From assembly GCF_000829825.1 (NCBI RefSeq), contig NZ_JXSL01000030.1, positions 565,501-629,500 on the forward strand: a stretch of 64,000 nt of DNA, read 5' to 3'. Shown here piece after piece: positions 17,630 through 26,892 of this stretch (positions within the stretch are counted from its first letter, which is position 1; the number at the start of each line of letters is the position of its first letter). The notes beneath the pieces were generated by a model that saw only the letters and a list, made by a program, of their open reading frames with translations, was not told the DNA's origin and searched no databases. The position numbers were made by a program, and so were the translations under genes. The DNA is from Paramagnetospirillum magnetotacticum MS-1. Lineage in GTDB: Bacteria > Pseudomonadota > Alphaproteobacteria > Rhodospirillales > Magnetospirillaceae.

Positions 17630-19078
17630 CTACTCCCGCCAATAGCTGCGTGAGAACAGCACCGCCACGGTGAACAGTTCCAGGCGGCCTAGCATCATCT
17701 CGGCGGCCAGAATCCATTTGGCGGCGTCGGGCAGGGGACGATAGCTGCCGAACGGGCCGATGACCTCTCCGATTCCCGGTCCCGCATTGGCAAGCGCCGC
17801 CGCCGACCCCGACAGCGCCGTCATGAAATCCAGCCCCACCACGCTTAAGGCCAAGGCGAACAGCGCGAAGGTGAAGAAATACATCACCACGAAGCCCTGC
17901 ACCGAATCCAAGATGGAGGCGGCGATGGGGCGCTGGTTGTAGTGGATGACGAAGATGCCGTGGGGATGCAACAGACGCTTCAAATGGATGCCCGCCAGGG
18001 CGAACAGCAATTCCCATCGGAAGATCTTGACGCCGCCACCGGTGGAACCGGTACAGCCGCCGATGAACACCAGGATGAAGAACACCACATGGGCAAAGCC
18101 GCCCCAGGCGCCGTAATCGGTGGAGACGAATCCGGTGGTGGTCACGGTGGAGACCACGTTGAAGGTGGCGTGGCGCACGGCGATGCCAAAGCTCATGTCG
18201 TTGACCGCCCATTGCCAGAGCGCCATCACACCAGCGGCGGTGCCGACGAACATCAGGTACCAGTGGGCCTGGGCGTCATCCATGATGGGCGGGCGGCCAC
18301 GGCGCCACGGCCCGGTCCACAGCACGAAGGACGAGCCTCCCACCATCATGGCGAAGACCGCCACCCACTGCACGGCGGTGTTCCAGTGGGCCAGCTTGGT
18401 GTCCGAAGTGGAAAAGCCGCCGGTGGAAATGGCGGCCATGGCGTGGCAGATGGCGTCGAAACGGCCCATTCCCGCCGCCCAGAAAGCCAGGGCGGCCAAT
18501 ACGGTGAACACCACATAGACCAAGGTGATGGAGGTGGCCACCTGGGTGATGCGCGGCTTGATGGCCTCCGTCTTGTCCGAGGTCTCCATGCGGAACACCT
18601 GCATGCCGCCGATGCGCAGCAAAGGCAGGATGGCGATGGCCATGATGATGATGCCTTCACCGCCCAGCCAGTTGAGCAAGGCCCGCCAGATCAGGATGCC
18701 GCGCGGGGCGGTGTCCAGTCCGATGATCACCGTGGCCCCGGTGGTGGTCAGGCCACTCATGGCCTCGAACACCGCGTCGGTGAGGCTCAGGTGCAGATTG
18801 CCGAAGGCGAAGGGCAGTGCCGCGAATCCCGCCGTGCTGATCCAGGCCAGCGTGGTCAGCATGAAGGCCTGGCGCGCCGAGAGCGCGGGCTTGCCCTTGG
18901 AATGGGTGCCGAAGATCAGCGCCATGGAGGAAAAGGCGGTGACCATGGCCGAGACGGCGAACACCTTCCAGTCCACGTCGCCAGCCAACAGATCGACCAC
19001 CGCCGGAATGCCCATGGCCGCAGCCAGCACCAGCAGCAGGAAGCCGTTGACGAAGAGAACCGGCCGAAAATCGATCAA
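17630..19078 (-). CDS. trkH: TrkH-type potassium uptake channel subunit
   Basis: A 482-residue inner-membrane channel subunit for K+ uptake. The filter loops are canonical: MSGLTTTGATV, STGGFSTSD, VTTTGFVSTDY and GGCTGSTGGGVKIF, each keeping its Gly. About ten hydrophobic segments fit the four-repeat fold. It is the first gene of a tandem pair on the minus strand and follows the aminopeptidase gene by 63 bp. The regulatory NAD-binding TrkA subunit is not in the window. Confidence 0.92.
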   Translation of the reverse strand: MIDFRPVLFVNGFLLLVLAAAMGIPAVVDLLAGDVDWKVFAVSAMVTAFSSMALIFGTHSKGKPALSARQAFMLTTLAWISTAGFAALPFAFGNLHLSLTDAVFEAMSGLTTTGATVIIGLDTAPRGILIWRALLNWLGGEGIIIMAIAILPLLRIGGMQVFRMETSDKTEAIKPRITQVATSITLVYVVFTVLAALAFWAAGMGRFDAICHAMAAISTGGFSTSDTKLAHWNTAVQWVAVFAMMVGGSSFVLWTGPWRRGRPPIMDDAQAHWYLMFVGTAAGVMALWQWAVNDMSFGIAVRHATFNVVSTVTTTGFVSTDYGAWGGFAHVVFFILVFIGGCTGSTGGGVKIFRWELLFALAGIHLKRLLHPHGIFVIHYNQRPIAASILDSVQGFVVMYFFTFALFALALSVVGLDFMTALSGSAAALANAGPGIGEVIGPFGSYRPLPDAAKWILAAEMMLGRLELFTVAVLFSRSYWRE

Positions 19079-19141
19079 GTCATCTTTCCCCTAAGGAGAA
19101 CCGACTCATGGAAGGATTCGCCGCCGCTGTAAAGCCCTGTC

Positions 19142-20539
19142 TTAGCCGCCGACCCGCTGGGCGATGGTGGCGAACAGGGCCCGCAGCGCCAAAGCCTCGC
19201 CGCCTTCGGGCCGTCCGGGACGCGCCGCGCCGTTCCAGGCCATGATGTCCAGATGGGCCCAGGGGATCTGAGGGCCAACGAATTCCTGCAAGAACAGGGC
19301 GGCGGTGATGGCCCCGGCATGGGGGGAATCCGTGGCATTGGTGAGGTCAGCCACCTTGGAATCGATCATGCGGCGATAGGGCTTGTGCAGCGGCAGACGC
19401 CATAGCGGCTCGCCCTCGGCCTCGCCCTGCTCGAGTATTTGTGCCGCCAGCCCGTCGTCATTGCAAAACAGGGCGGGCAGATCGGTGCCCAGCGCGCTGC
19501 GCGCCGCCCCGGTCAGGGTCGCCATGTCGATCAAGAGGGCGGGCTTTTCCGAAGACGCCTCGGCCAGGGCGTCGCACAGGATCAGGCGGCCCTCGGCATC
19601 GGTATTGCCCACCTCGACGGTCAGGCCCTTGCGGGTGGCCAGCACGTCCAAGGGCCGCATGGCCTCGCCCGAGACGGAATTCTCCACCGCAGGGATCAGT
19701 ACACGCAGCCGCAGCCGCAGCCCGGCTGCCATGATCATGGAGGCCAGGCCCAGAACATGGGCGGCGCCGCCCATATCCTTCTTCATCAGCTTCATATTCG
19801 ACGACGGCTTCAGATCCAGGCCACCGGTATCGAAGCAAACCCCCTTGCCCACCAGGGTCAGTTTGGGGGCCATCTCGTCGCCCCAGCGCAGGTCGATCAG
19901 GCGGGGTCGGCGGTTCTGGGCGGCGGCGCGGCCCACGGCGAAAATAGCGGGGTAATTCTCGACCTCCAATCCGTCGCCCACGATGACCCGGCATTTGGCG
20001 CCGAAGCGCGCCGCCAGGGCATCGGCGGCCGAGGCCAGTTCCGCCGGCCCCATATTGGAGGCCGGAGTATTGATCAGGTCGCGGACCAGAGCGATGGCCT
20101 CGACCTCGCGGGTCACACGGGCGCGGTCGGCGGTCTCGGGCCAGACCAGACGGGGCAGATCATTGGCCTTACGGCCCTTGTAGCGGTCGAAGGCATAGGC
20201 GGCCAGCGCCCAGGCCGTGGCGGCGCGATCGGCCTGGATGGCGGGCAAAGACGCGGCCAGACGGAACGTCCGCACGGGCAATTTGGGTGCAAAATGGGCG
20301 AAGGCCCAGGGATCGTCCTCATCAGGCAGTCCGGCCAGGGCCCCGGCCAGAGCCCCGCCCTCGCCGGGCAACAGGCAGACGGTGCCGGGCTCGGCCTTGA
20401 AGCCGGTCTGTTCGACCCACCGGCGCACGGAATCGGGCTGGCCGCCCAGCCATGCGGGCAATTCGCCCTTGCGCAAGACGATCAGATCCGTCGCCGCGTC
20501 ATCGGCCTCGACCAGTTGCTCCAGCACCCGTTTCTCCAT
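19142..20539 (-). CDS. M17 family leucyl aminopeptidase
   Basis: Two-metal aminopeptidase removing N-terminal residues from peptides; cytosolic. The 465-residue protein has the M17 catalytic domain: GKGVCFDTGGLDLKPSSNM with the catalytic Lys and metal Asp, KKDMGGAAHV, and the signature NTDAEGRL. The N-terminal domain is shorter and more divergent than in E. coli PepA. It lies upstream of the trkH pair on the same strand and divergent from the GST gene (69-bp gap). I leave the symbol open because alphaproteobacteria often carry two M17 paralogues. Confidence 0.92.
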   Translation of the reverse strand: MEKRVLEQLVEADDAATDLIVLRKGELPAWLGGQPDSVRRWVEQTGFKAEPGTVCLLPGEGGALAGALAGLPDEDDPWAFAHFAPKLPVRTFRLAASLPAIQADRAATAWALAAYAFDRYKGRKANDLPRLVWPETADRARVTREVEAIALVRDLINTPASNMGPAELASAADALAARFGAKCRVIVGDGLEVENYPAIFAVGRAAAQNRRPRLIDLRWGDEMAPKLTLVGKGVCFDTGGLDLKPSSNMKLMKKDMGGAAHVLGLASMIMAAGLRLRLRVLIPAVENSVSGEAMRPLDVLATRKGLTVEVGNTDAEGRLILCDALAEASSEKPALLIDMATLTGAARSALGTDLPALFCNDDGLAAQILEQGEAEGEPLWRLPLHKPYRRMIDSKVADLTNATDSPHAGAITAALFLQEFVGPQIPWAHLDIMAWNGAARPGRPEGGEALALRALFATIAQRVGG

Positions 20540-20608
20540 TAATTGCCTGTTGAAGACATCCCGCGCTTGCTCCCATGATCATGGACCACTCACCGTTTGG
20601 GAAGCGTC

Positions 20609-21235
20609 ATGTCACTCACTCTCGTCGTCGGCACCAAGCGTTGGTCCTCGTGGTCGCTGCGTCCCTGGATGGCGCTTAGCGCGACCGGAGCGCCCTTCCG
20701 TCAGGTTCTGGTCGAACTGCGCCAGCCCGAAACCAAGGCCAAGATCCTGGAATACTCGCCCTCAGGCAAGGTTCCCATGCTGGACGATGATGGGCTCAAG
20801 GTCTGGGACTCTCTGGCCATCTGCGAATATCTGGCCGAACGTTTCCCCGAGGCGGGGCTGTGGCCCGAGGGCCGCGAAGCCCGCGCCCTGGCCCGCTCGG
20901 TCTCGGCCGAAATGCATGCGGGCTTCGTGCCCTTGCGCTCGGCCTGCCCCATGGATTTGGCCGAAGACCATCCCATGGCCGAAATCCCCGATGACGTGAA
21001 GGCCGATGTGGCGCGCATCGACGCCATCTGGACCGAATGCCGCAACCGATTCGGCCAGGGCGGCCCCTTCCTGTTCGGCGTCTTCTCCAATGCCGACGCC
21101 ATGTATGCCCCCGTGGTCACCCGCATCCGCACCTACGCCCTGCCGGTGGGCGCGGTGTCGGAGGCCTATTGCGACGCCATCATGGCCCACCCGGCCATGC
21201 AGGCCTGGATCATGGAAGCCAAATTGGCGGGGTAA
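20609..21235 (+). CDS. Glutathione S-transferase family protein
   Basis: A 208-residue GST-fold protein. The thioredoxin-like N-terminal domain has SSWSLRPWMAL (catalytic Ser region), GKVPMLDDDGLKVWDSLAICEYL with the cis-Pro, and an acidic pair for glutathione. The C-terminal helical domain runs from about residue 85, with FGQGGPFLFGVFSNADAMYAP. GGGAAG precedes ATG 20609. It is convergent with recR. The substrate is unknown; detoxification is the default expectation for the family. Confidence 0.9.
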   Translation: MSLTLVVGTKRWSSWSLRPWMALSATGAPFRQVLVELRQPETKAKILEYSPSGKVPMLDDDGLKVWDSLAICEYLAERFPEAGLWPEGREARALARSVSAEMHAGFVPLRSACPMDLAEDHPMAEIPDDVKADVARIDAIWTECRNRFGQGGPFLFGVFSNADAMYAPVVTRIRTYALPVGAVSEAYCDAIMAHPAMQAWIMEAKLAG

Positions 21236-21276
21236 GGGCGGCCCGAATGGGCTTGGGCGATAGCCCAATGTGAATT

Positions 21277-21870
21277 CTAGAACACCCGCCTTGCCCGCAG
21301 TGCTGCGGTGATGGTGCCGTCGTCCAGATGGTCCAGTTCGCCGCCCACCGGCACGCCATGGGCGAGGCCCGAGACGGTGACGTTGCACGGGGCCAGACGC
21401 TCGGCCAGGTAATGGGCGGTGGTCTGGCCCTCCACCGTAGCGGGGGTGGCCAGAATCACCTCGGTGACGGTGTCATCCGCCGCGCGGGCCACAAGGGAAT
21501 CGATGCCCAGATCCTCCGGCCCGATCCCGTCCAGGGCCGAGAGCAGACCGCCGAGGACGGCATAGCGGCCCTTGAAGCTGCCGGTGCGCTCCATGGCCCA
21601 CAGCCCGGCCACGTCCTCGACCACGCAGAGCATGGAGGGATCGCGCCGGTGATCGGCGCAGATGGCGCAAGGATCGATGGTGTCGAAATTGCCGCAGACC
21701 GAGCAGGTGCGCACTTTGGCCGCCGCCTCGGCCATGGCCTGGCCCAAGGGAATCAGCAGGGATTCGCGCTTTTCCACCAGACGCAGGGCGGCACGCCGCG
21801 CCGAGCGCGGCCCCAGTCCGGGCAACCGCGAAAGGAGTTGTATCAGGCGCTCGATCTCGGGTCCGACCAT
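21277..21870 (-). CDS. recR: Recombination mediator protein RecR
   Basis: Loads RecA with RecF/RecO at gaps. The 197-residue protein has the N-terminal HhH ([17 protein letters not shown]), the four-Cys zinc site [16 protein letters not shown], and a Toprim domain with [16 protein letters not shown] and the [15 protein letters not shown] end. ATG 21870 (MVGPEIERL) matches the family start; the open frame upstream to 22041 crosses a dispersed element and is rejected. It lies downstream of dnaX-ybaB, the widespread dnaX-ybaB-recR order. Confidence 0.96.
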   Translation of the reverse strand: MVGPEIERLIQLLSRLPGLGPRSARRAALRLVEKRESLLIPLGQAMAEAAAKVRTCSVCGNFDTIDPCAICADHRRDPSMLCVVEDVAGLWAMERTGSFKGRYAVLGGLLSALDGIGPEDLGIDSLVARAADDTVTEVILATPATVEGQTTAHYLAERLAPCNVTVSGLAHGVPVGGELDHLDDGTITAALRARRVF

Positions 21871-21960
21871 TGCCCAGCCGTAACAGAGTTCATCGACGAG
21901 CCGCCGGCCCTGGCCGGTGGCGAGGAGTTGCGGGCAAGGCCCGGCGCGCCCTTTGGCGCG

Positions 21961-22008
21961 GGAGCCAAGGCGGACGGAGGTCCGCCGCCCGGCGATTGAG
22001 GGGCGAAG
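21961..22008 (+). repeat. Dispersed hairpin element, copy 3 (between ybaB and recR)
   Basis: On the plus strand it reads GGAGCCAAG, stem GGCGGAC-GGAG-GTCCGCC, then GCCCGGCGATTGAGGGGCGAAG. It has the same flanks as the copies before mtnA and obgE, but lies on the strand opposite to its neighbour genes and not before a start codon. The adjacent ybaB terminator-like stem (GGGCGAACC with GGTTCGCCC, 22008-22033) follows it. Confidence 0.65.
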
Positions 22009-22041
22009 GGCGAACCAAATTCCGGTTCGCCCCGACAACAA

Positions 22042-22365
22042 TCAGAACGGCAGCTTGAAGCCGGGCGGCAGGTTCAGCCCGCCGGTCATCTTGGCCATTT
22101 CCTCGGCCATGGCGGTCTCGGCCTTGGTCTTGGCGTCGTTGAAGGCGGCCAGCAGCAGGTCTTCCAGCACTTCCACGTCATTGGGGTCCACCAGGGACGG
22201 GTCGATCTTGACCTTCTTCAACTCGTATTTGCCGTTCAGCGTCACCTGCAGCATTCCCGCCCCAGCCGAGCCGGTCACTTCCATCTCGGCCATGGTGGCC
22301 TGCATCTCGGCCATCTTGGACTGCATCTGCTGGGCCTGCTTCATCAGGTTGCCAAGGTTCTTCAT
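22042..22365 (-). CDS. ybaB: YbaB/EbfC family nucleoid-associated protein
   Basis: A 107-residue DNA-binding protein forming tweezer-like dimers. Seen: a Met/Gln-rich coiled-coil start ([17 protein letters not shown]), the core [17 protein letters not shown], and [26 protein letters not shown] precedes the ATG. Its ATG overlaps the dnaX stop (ATGA), so translation is probably coupled; recR follows. Confidence 0.95.
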   Translation of the reverse strand: MKNLGNLMKQAQQMQSKMAEMQATMAEMEVTGSAGAGMLQVTLNGKYELKKVKIDPSLVDPNDVEVLEDLLLAAFNDAKTKAETAMAEEMAKMTGGLNLPPGFKLPF

Positions 22366-24155
22366 AGGTCTTCCTCTCCAGGGAGCATTTCGTCGTCCGG
22401 GATGTTTTCCGGGTCCTCGATGGGCGGAGCCTCGGGCAGGTCCTCGGCTCCCAGATCGCGCACCGCCTCGATGGTGGCGCCGGGGAAGGCGGCCAGCACC
22501 GCCTTGACCAGGGGATGTTCGGCGGCATCGGCGCGGCGGCGCAGTTCGGCGTTGGCCTCCTGCTCGGCCAGGGTCGGCTGGGCCGGATCGGTGGAATTGA
22601 CCGAGACCGTCCAGCGCCGCCCCGTCCATTCCGACAGCATCCGCGCCACCTTGGGCGCAAGGTCCGAGCCGACACTGCTGTTCTGGCGCCATTCGATGCG
22701 GCCGGGGGCAAAGGACACCGGATTGACTTGGGTGCGCAGTTGCACGGCGATCAGCCCTTCGCGGCGCTCGGAGAACAGCGCCACCATGGCCGCGAAATCG
22801 GCGGGCATGGCAGGCAGGACCACCGTCTCGGCCATGGGCGCGGGCTGAAGTTTCAGCGCGGTGGCGGGGCCATGCACCGGGCCGCCGCCCACATGATGGA
22901 CAGAGACCGCATCGGCGCCACCACCGCCGCCAAAGCCGGATCCGCCCCCTCCCCCACCAGGGCCGCGCGGTGCGGGCGGCGGCGGGGGATTGGCGCGCAA
23001 CTGCTCAACCAGTTCGGCCGGAGTGGGCAGTTCGGCGGCATAGGCCAGCCGCACCACCGCCATCTCGGCGGCCTGCAAGGGATTGGGGGCATTGCGGGTC
23101 TCAGTCAGCCCCTTCAACAGCATCTGCCAAGCCCGCGTCAGAGCGGCCAGAGACAGGGTCTTGGCCATCTCGGCGCCCTTGACCCGCTCGGTCTCGGGCG
23201 CGCCCAACTGGTCGGCGGCGTCGGGCGTCACCTTGAGCCGCGTCAGCCAGTGGACCAGTTCCAGCATGTCTTGCAACACCACCGCCGGATCGGCGCCAGC
23301 GGCATACTGATCGGTGATCTGGTCCAGTGCCGTGGGCACGTCGCCCTTCATGACGGCATCGAGAAGATCGAAGACGCGGGCCCGGTCGGCCAGACCCAGC
23401 ATGTCGCGCACCTGGGTCTCGGTGACCGCCCCGGCGCCGTGGCTGATGGCCTGATCCAGCAGCGACAACCCGTCGCGCACCGAGCCGTCGGCGGCGCGCG
23501 CGATCAGCTTCAAGGCTGCCGGTTCGATCTCCGCGCCTTCCTTGGCGGCGATGGCCTCGAAATGCCGGGACAGCACCTCCATCTCCACCCGGCGCAGGTC
23601 GAAACGCTGGCAGCGCGACAGGACGGTGACGGGGATCTTGCGGATCTCGGTGGTGGCGAAGATGAATTTCACGTGTTCCGGCGGTTCCTCCAGCGTCTTC
23701 AGCAGGGCGTTGAACGCCGCCGTGGACAGCATGTGAACTTCGTCGATGATATAGACCTTGAAGCGCGCCGAAGTGGGGCGATAGCGCACGCCCTCGATGA
23801 TCTCGCGGATGTCGTTGACGCCGGTACGGCTGGCGGCATCCATCTCCAGGATGTCCACATGGCGATCCTCGGCGATGGCGCGGCAATGCTCGCAGACACC
23901 GCAAGGATCGATGGTGGGGCCGCCCTTGCCATCGGTGCCGACACAGTTCAGCGCGCGGGCGATGATGCGGGCGGTGGTGGTCTTGCCCACCCCGCGCACG
24001 CCGGTCAGCACGAAGGCATGGGCCAGGCGCCCGGTCTTGATGGCGTTTGACAGGGTGCGGACCATGGCCTCCTGCCCGATCAGACCGGCAAAGTCGGTCG
24101 GCCGGTATTTGCGGGCCAGGACGCGATAGGGCGTGGGGGCGGGGGTCTCGCTCAT
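22362..24155 (-). CDS. dnaX: DNA polymerase III subunit tau/gamma
   Basis: Clamp-loader ATPase and organiser of the replicase. The 597-residue protein has Walker [13 protein letters not shown] (about residue 45), the zinc module with [13 protein letters not shown] and HCRA, the DEVH-type Walker B (IIDEVHMLS), the SRC sensor ([14 protein letters not shown]), and a tau-like C-terminal region. A Pro-rich then Gly-rich linker ([20 protein letters not shown]) splits the two halves near residue 400. I see no A-rich slippery heptamer like that giving E. coli gamma. ATG 24155 (MSETPAP) is preferred over an upstream TTG. Confidence 0.95.
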   Translation of the reverse strand: MSETPAPTPYRVLARKYRPTDFAGLIGQEAMVRTLSNAIKTGRLAHAFVLTGVRGVGKTTTARIIARALNCVGTDGKGGPTIDPCGVCEHCRAIAEDRHVDILEMDAASRTGVNDIREIIEGVRYRPTSARFKVYIIDEVHMLSTAAFNALLKTLEEPPEHVKFIFATTEIRKIPVTVLSRCQRFDLRRVEMEVLSRHFEAIAAKEGAEIEPAALKLIARAADGSVRDGLSLLDQAISHGAGAVTETQVRDMLGLADRARVFDLLDAVMKGDVPTALDQITDQYAAGADPAVVLQDMLELVHWLTRLKVTPDAADQLGAPETERVKGAEMAKTLSLAALTRAWQMLLKGLTETRNAPNPLQAAEMAVVRLAYAAELPTPAELVEQLRANPPPPPAPRGPGGGGGGSGFGGGGGADAVSVHHVGGGPVHGPATALKLQPAPMAETVVLPAMPADFAAMVALFSERREGLIAVQLRTQVNPVSFAPGRIEWRQNSSVGSDLAPKVARMLSEWTGRRWTVSVNSTDPAQPTLAEQEANAELRRRADAAEHPLVKAVLAAFPGATIEAVRDLGAEDLPEAPPIEDPENIPDDEMLPGEEDL

Positions 24156-24216
24156 GGGGGCCAAGATAGTACGGGCAATCGAATCATGCCAGAGCCGCCG
24201 TGGAACGGCGCCGATA

Positions 24217-25281
24217 TCAGTTGGTCACGCCGGCGTCGAAATAATAGGCCGAGGCGCCGCCATGCAACTGGATGCCCAGCTTGTCCAGACCCGCGGCCGA
24301 GAGGTTGACCAGCTTGCCGCGCGGATGGCTTTCGGTCAGCAGCTTCTGGGTACTGGGATGCCAGAGGGCGCGGGTGACGCCATAGATCAGGTCGTTGGGC
24401 TGTTCGGCCCCGGTGACCATGACGACGCCCACATCCAGGGTCTTCACATCCGAACTGGTGCCGCGATAGCTGTCGGCGGGGATGGTCGAGGCGGAAAAGA
24501 AAGGATAGGTCGCCCGCATCTTGTCCACTTCCGGCCCGGCCAGGGGGACCAGCACGATGTCGGAGCGCTGGGCCAGCTCGGCGATGATGGGCACGGGCAA
24601 TCCGTCCACCACCAGCATGGCGTCCAACTGGCCAGCGGCGATGGCGTCGGCGGCGGGACCGGGTTTGAGGAAGCTTTGCTTGATCTGGCTCTCATTCATG
24701 CCGAAGGCGGTAAGCAGCAGGCGGCCATGGACCAGTTCGCCAGAATCCTTGTCGCCCAGCGAGACCCGCTTGCCCCGCAGATCCTTGACCGAATGGATCT
24801 TGGAATCCTTGCGGGCCACCAGATGGAGGCTTTCGGGATAAAGCAAGGCGATGGCCCGCAGATTCTGCACCGCGCCCCGGCCCTTGTAGATGCCGGTGCC
24901 ATGATAGGCCCAATAGGCGATATCGGCCTGGACCAGGGCGGCGTCGAGGCGCTTGGCCGCGATGGCCTCGATATTGGCGATGGCGCCCCCGGTGGACTTG
25001 GCCACGGCGACCATGCCCGGCACCCCGCACGAGCCCCCCTTGTCGCATTCGCGCGAGCCTGGGGGATTGCTGATGGCATTGGCGATCAGGCCACCGAAGG
25101 CAAAGCGGGTTTCCCCCGTCGGGCCGGTGCCGATCTGGAAAAAGCGGATATCCTGCGCCGCCGCCAGTCCAGCGCCGAAGCACAACAGCAAAGCCGCGAT
25201 CAGGACGGAACGGTGTGGCTTTCTGGCAGGCACGGCAGCTTTCCCCCCATGGAAACGACGCATCGGGCGATGAGGATACAT
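24217..25281 (-). CDS. TAXI family TRAP transporter solute-binding protein
   Basis: A 354-residue periplasmic binding protein. A basic N-terminus and a hydrophobic segment (SVLIAALLLCFGAGLAAA) form the signal peptide, cleaved near AAAQ. The mature part has TAXI features: IGTGPTGETRFAFGGLIANAIS at its start, STGGAIANIEAI, ADIAYWAYHGTGIYKG and LRGKRVSLGDKDSGE. A CDKGGSCG pair may form a disulfide. ATG 25281 or 25263 are both possible starts; no strong Shine-Dalgarno. The membrane subunits of a TRAP transporter are not adjacent, so its partner is elsewhere. The ligand cannot be told from sequence. Confidence 0.88.
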   Translation of the reverse strand: MYPHRPMRRFHGGKAAVPARKPHRSVLIAALLLCFGAGLAAAQDIRFFQIGTGPTGETRFAFGGLIANAISNPPGSRECDKGGSCGVPGMVAVAKSTGGAIANIEAIAAKRLDAALVQADIAYWAYHGTGIYKGRGAVQNLRAIALLYPESLHLVARKDSKIHSVKDLRGKRVSLGDKDSGELVHGRLLLTAFGMNESQIKQSFLKPGPAADAIAAGQLDAMLVVDGLPVPIIAELAQRSDIVLVPLAGPEVDKMRATYPFFSASTIPADSYRGTSSDVKTLDVGVVMVTGAEQPNDLIYGVTRALWHPSTQKLLTESHPRGKLVNLSAAGLDKLGIQLHGGASAYYFDAGVTN

Positions 25282-25307
25282 GACAAATATGATAAAATCC
25301 TCATGTA
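25272..25307. promoter_or_regulatory. Nested inverted repeats in a divergent intergenic region
   Basis: TACATGA (25277-25283) and TCATGTA (25301-25307) are inverted across 17 bases, and overlapping them GAGGAT (25272-25277) pairs with ATCCTC (25297-25302). The AT-rich middle contains TATGAT on the plus strand. It lies at the start of the TAXI gene and 95 bp before the divergent unknown gene, so it may be an operator. Confidence 0.4.
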
Positions 25308-25402
25308 AGTGACGCATTCCGTCGGATTTGGATTCATGTTCCCCATTGCGCATGGCGGCAAAGCAGGCACAATGGCCGTTCGGGATGGGGACCGAGAGTA
25401 TC

Positions 25403-26434
25403 ATGGCTGACGACGACGGACTTAAACCAATCAATGACAGCGACATGGATTCCATGTTCGTTTTGCCGCTGTCGATCATCCCGCTTCAGACCCCGGCCTT
25501 GCAAAGCGCCAAGCTGATCAAGAACGTGCGGCTGCGCAGCGCCGTCGAGCTGTTTTCCGACGTCCAGACCGGTTCAGGCCAGGTGGATGTGGAATCGCTG
25601 CCCGCCATGTTCGGCTGGCCGACCGAGCAGATCCACCCCGACCTCGGCATCCTGCGCCGCCTGGCGCTGCTGCCCAGCTACGATGTCTATTCCTTGCGCA
25701 TCTCCTTGCGTGAGCATGGCATCCCGGTGAACGATTACGCGGCGCTCAAGCTGTCGCCGGAGAAGGCGGCGGAACTGACCCGCTACATGATCATGTTCAC
25801 CCGCCCGCTGATGAAGATGATCTATTCGGGCGAGGATGTGCATATCGACAGCTATGACGATCTGCTGAAGCTGTTCCGCGACCCCGATATCAAGAAGGCG
25901 CGCCAGCGCCTGGAAACCATGGCGCAAAGCCTCAACATCGATATCTTCGACGTGCCGCGCTTCCTCGAAGATTACGGCGACACCTTCATGTCGCTGTCTT
26001 ATTTCCGCCACTGCCTCGACCGGCTGGAGCCCTATTTCACCGCCAGCGTCCAGGCACTGGCGCCCATCCGCTCTCACTTCCAGTTGAAGCAGAACGTCAA
26101 TCTGATGAAGACCTGCGACATGGTCGAGGAGGTGATCAACTCGATCTCCGCCTCCATTTCAGGCCGGCTGGAAGTGTTCGACAAGCGCACCCGCGAAATG
26201 TGGGAGAACATCTCCCAGGACGAATTCCGCTCGGTGAAGGGAATGATCGAGCGCTATCACGTCACCATCGGCGCGGCGTTGTGCGGCCTGACCGTGAAGA
26301 TGAGTTCCTTCGCCAAGATGTTCCCCCGCCCCAATTCGGGCGGCCCCATCAAGCGCGCAGACTTCATCATGAGCGAGATGGTTCAGGGTATCGATCTGAT
26401 CAAGGACGTGGAAAAGCAGTTCACCGCCCAGTGA
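25403..26434 (+). CDS. Conserved-looking cytosolic protein of unknown function
   Basis: A 343-residue, mostly helical soluble protein with no signal peptide and no domain I recognise. Features: a short acidic N-terminus (MADDDG), then LQTPALQSAKLIKNVRLRSA, a central DPDIKKARQRLETMAQ helix, and a C-terminal half with long helices (MVEEVINSISASISGRLEVF). GAGAG lies five bases before ATG 25403. It is divergent from the TAXI gene and convergent with a DivK-like receiver, which hints at signalling but proves nothing. Codon use is like the neighbours. Confidence 0.75.
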   Translation: MADDDGLKPINDSDMDSMFVLPLSIIPLQTPALQSAKLIKNVRLRSAVELFSDVQTGSGQVDVESLPAMFGWPTEQIHPDLGILRRLALLPSYDVYSLRISLREHGIPVNDYAALKLSPEKAAELTRYMIMFTRPLMKMIYSGEDVHIDSYDDLLKLFRDPDIKKARQRLETMAQSLNIDIFDVPRFLEDYGDTFMSLSYFRHCLDRLEPYFTASVQALAPIRSHFQLKQNVNLMKTCDMVEEVINSISASISGRLEVFDKRTREMWENISQDEFRSVKGMIERYHVTIGAALCGLTVKMSSFAKMFPRPNSGGPIKRADFIMSEMVQGIDLIKDVEKQFTAQ

Positions 26435-26500
26435 TCCGGCCGGGATGGCCGCGCCCCACGGAAGATCATGCCTCAGAGCGCGGGCATCCTGCCCGCCTTC

Positions 26501-26872
26501 TCACTGCCCGCCGCAATAGCGCGCCACTTCGTCCAGCAGCTTGCGGATGGAAATGGGCTTGGTGATGACTTGGTTGAAGCCCTCTTCCAAAAAGCCCGCC
26601 ACGGAATCGGGATCGGCGAAGGCGGTCACCGCCACCACCGGCACATCCTTGGTGCGGTCATCGGCGCGAAGCTGCTTTAAGAGATCGATGCCCGAATATT
26701 TGGGCAGCTGGATATCCATCAAGATGACGCCCGCTCCGCTGCCGGCAGTCAAATCGACCAAGCCGTCCCCGTCCGACGACTTGACGGTGGTATAGCCCGC
26801 GATGGTCAGCGCCTGTTCCAGGAGCTTCATATTCATCGCGTTGTCTTCAACAACGACGACGGTACCGGTCAT
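26501..26872 (-). CDS. DivK-like single-domain response regulator
   Basis: A 123-residue stand-alone receiver. The acidic pair is in VVVEDNAMNMKLLEQAL, the phosphoacceptor Asp in LMDIQLPKYSG, the switch Thr in AVTAFADPDS and the conserved Lys in TKPISIRKLLDEV. The EDNxMNMKLL and VTAFA/KPIS wording is that of the DivK group of alphaproteobacteria, though the true cell-cycle divK may be elsewhere. It lies 20 bp downstream of the large REC-PAS-GGDEF-EAL gene on the same strand and probably shares its transcript. Confidence 0.9.
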   Translation of the reverse strand: MTGTVVVVEDNAMNMKLLEQALTIAGYTTVKSSDGDGLVDLTAGSGAGVILMDIQLPKYSGIDLLKQLRADDRTKDVPVVAVTAFADPDSVAGFLEEGFNQVITKPISIRKLLDEVARYCGGQ

Positions 26873-26892
26873 GCCCCGATCCTCTCAGTCAT

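Noticed and set aside
17622-18212. N-terminal extension of the downstream TrkH gene to 18212 (679 codons)
   Set aside because: The extension reads the upstream trkH gene in the wrong frame; ATG 17621 gives a protein the same length as the sister copy.
22362-24155. Programmed frameshift in dnaX producing a gamma subunit
   Set aside because: No A-rich slippery heptamer with a downstream stem was seen; a shorter form cannot be supported from sequence.
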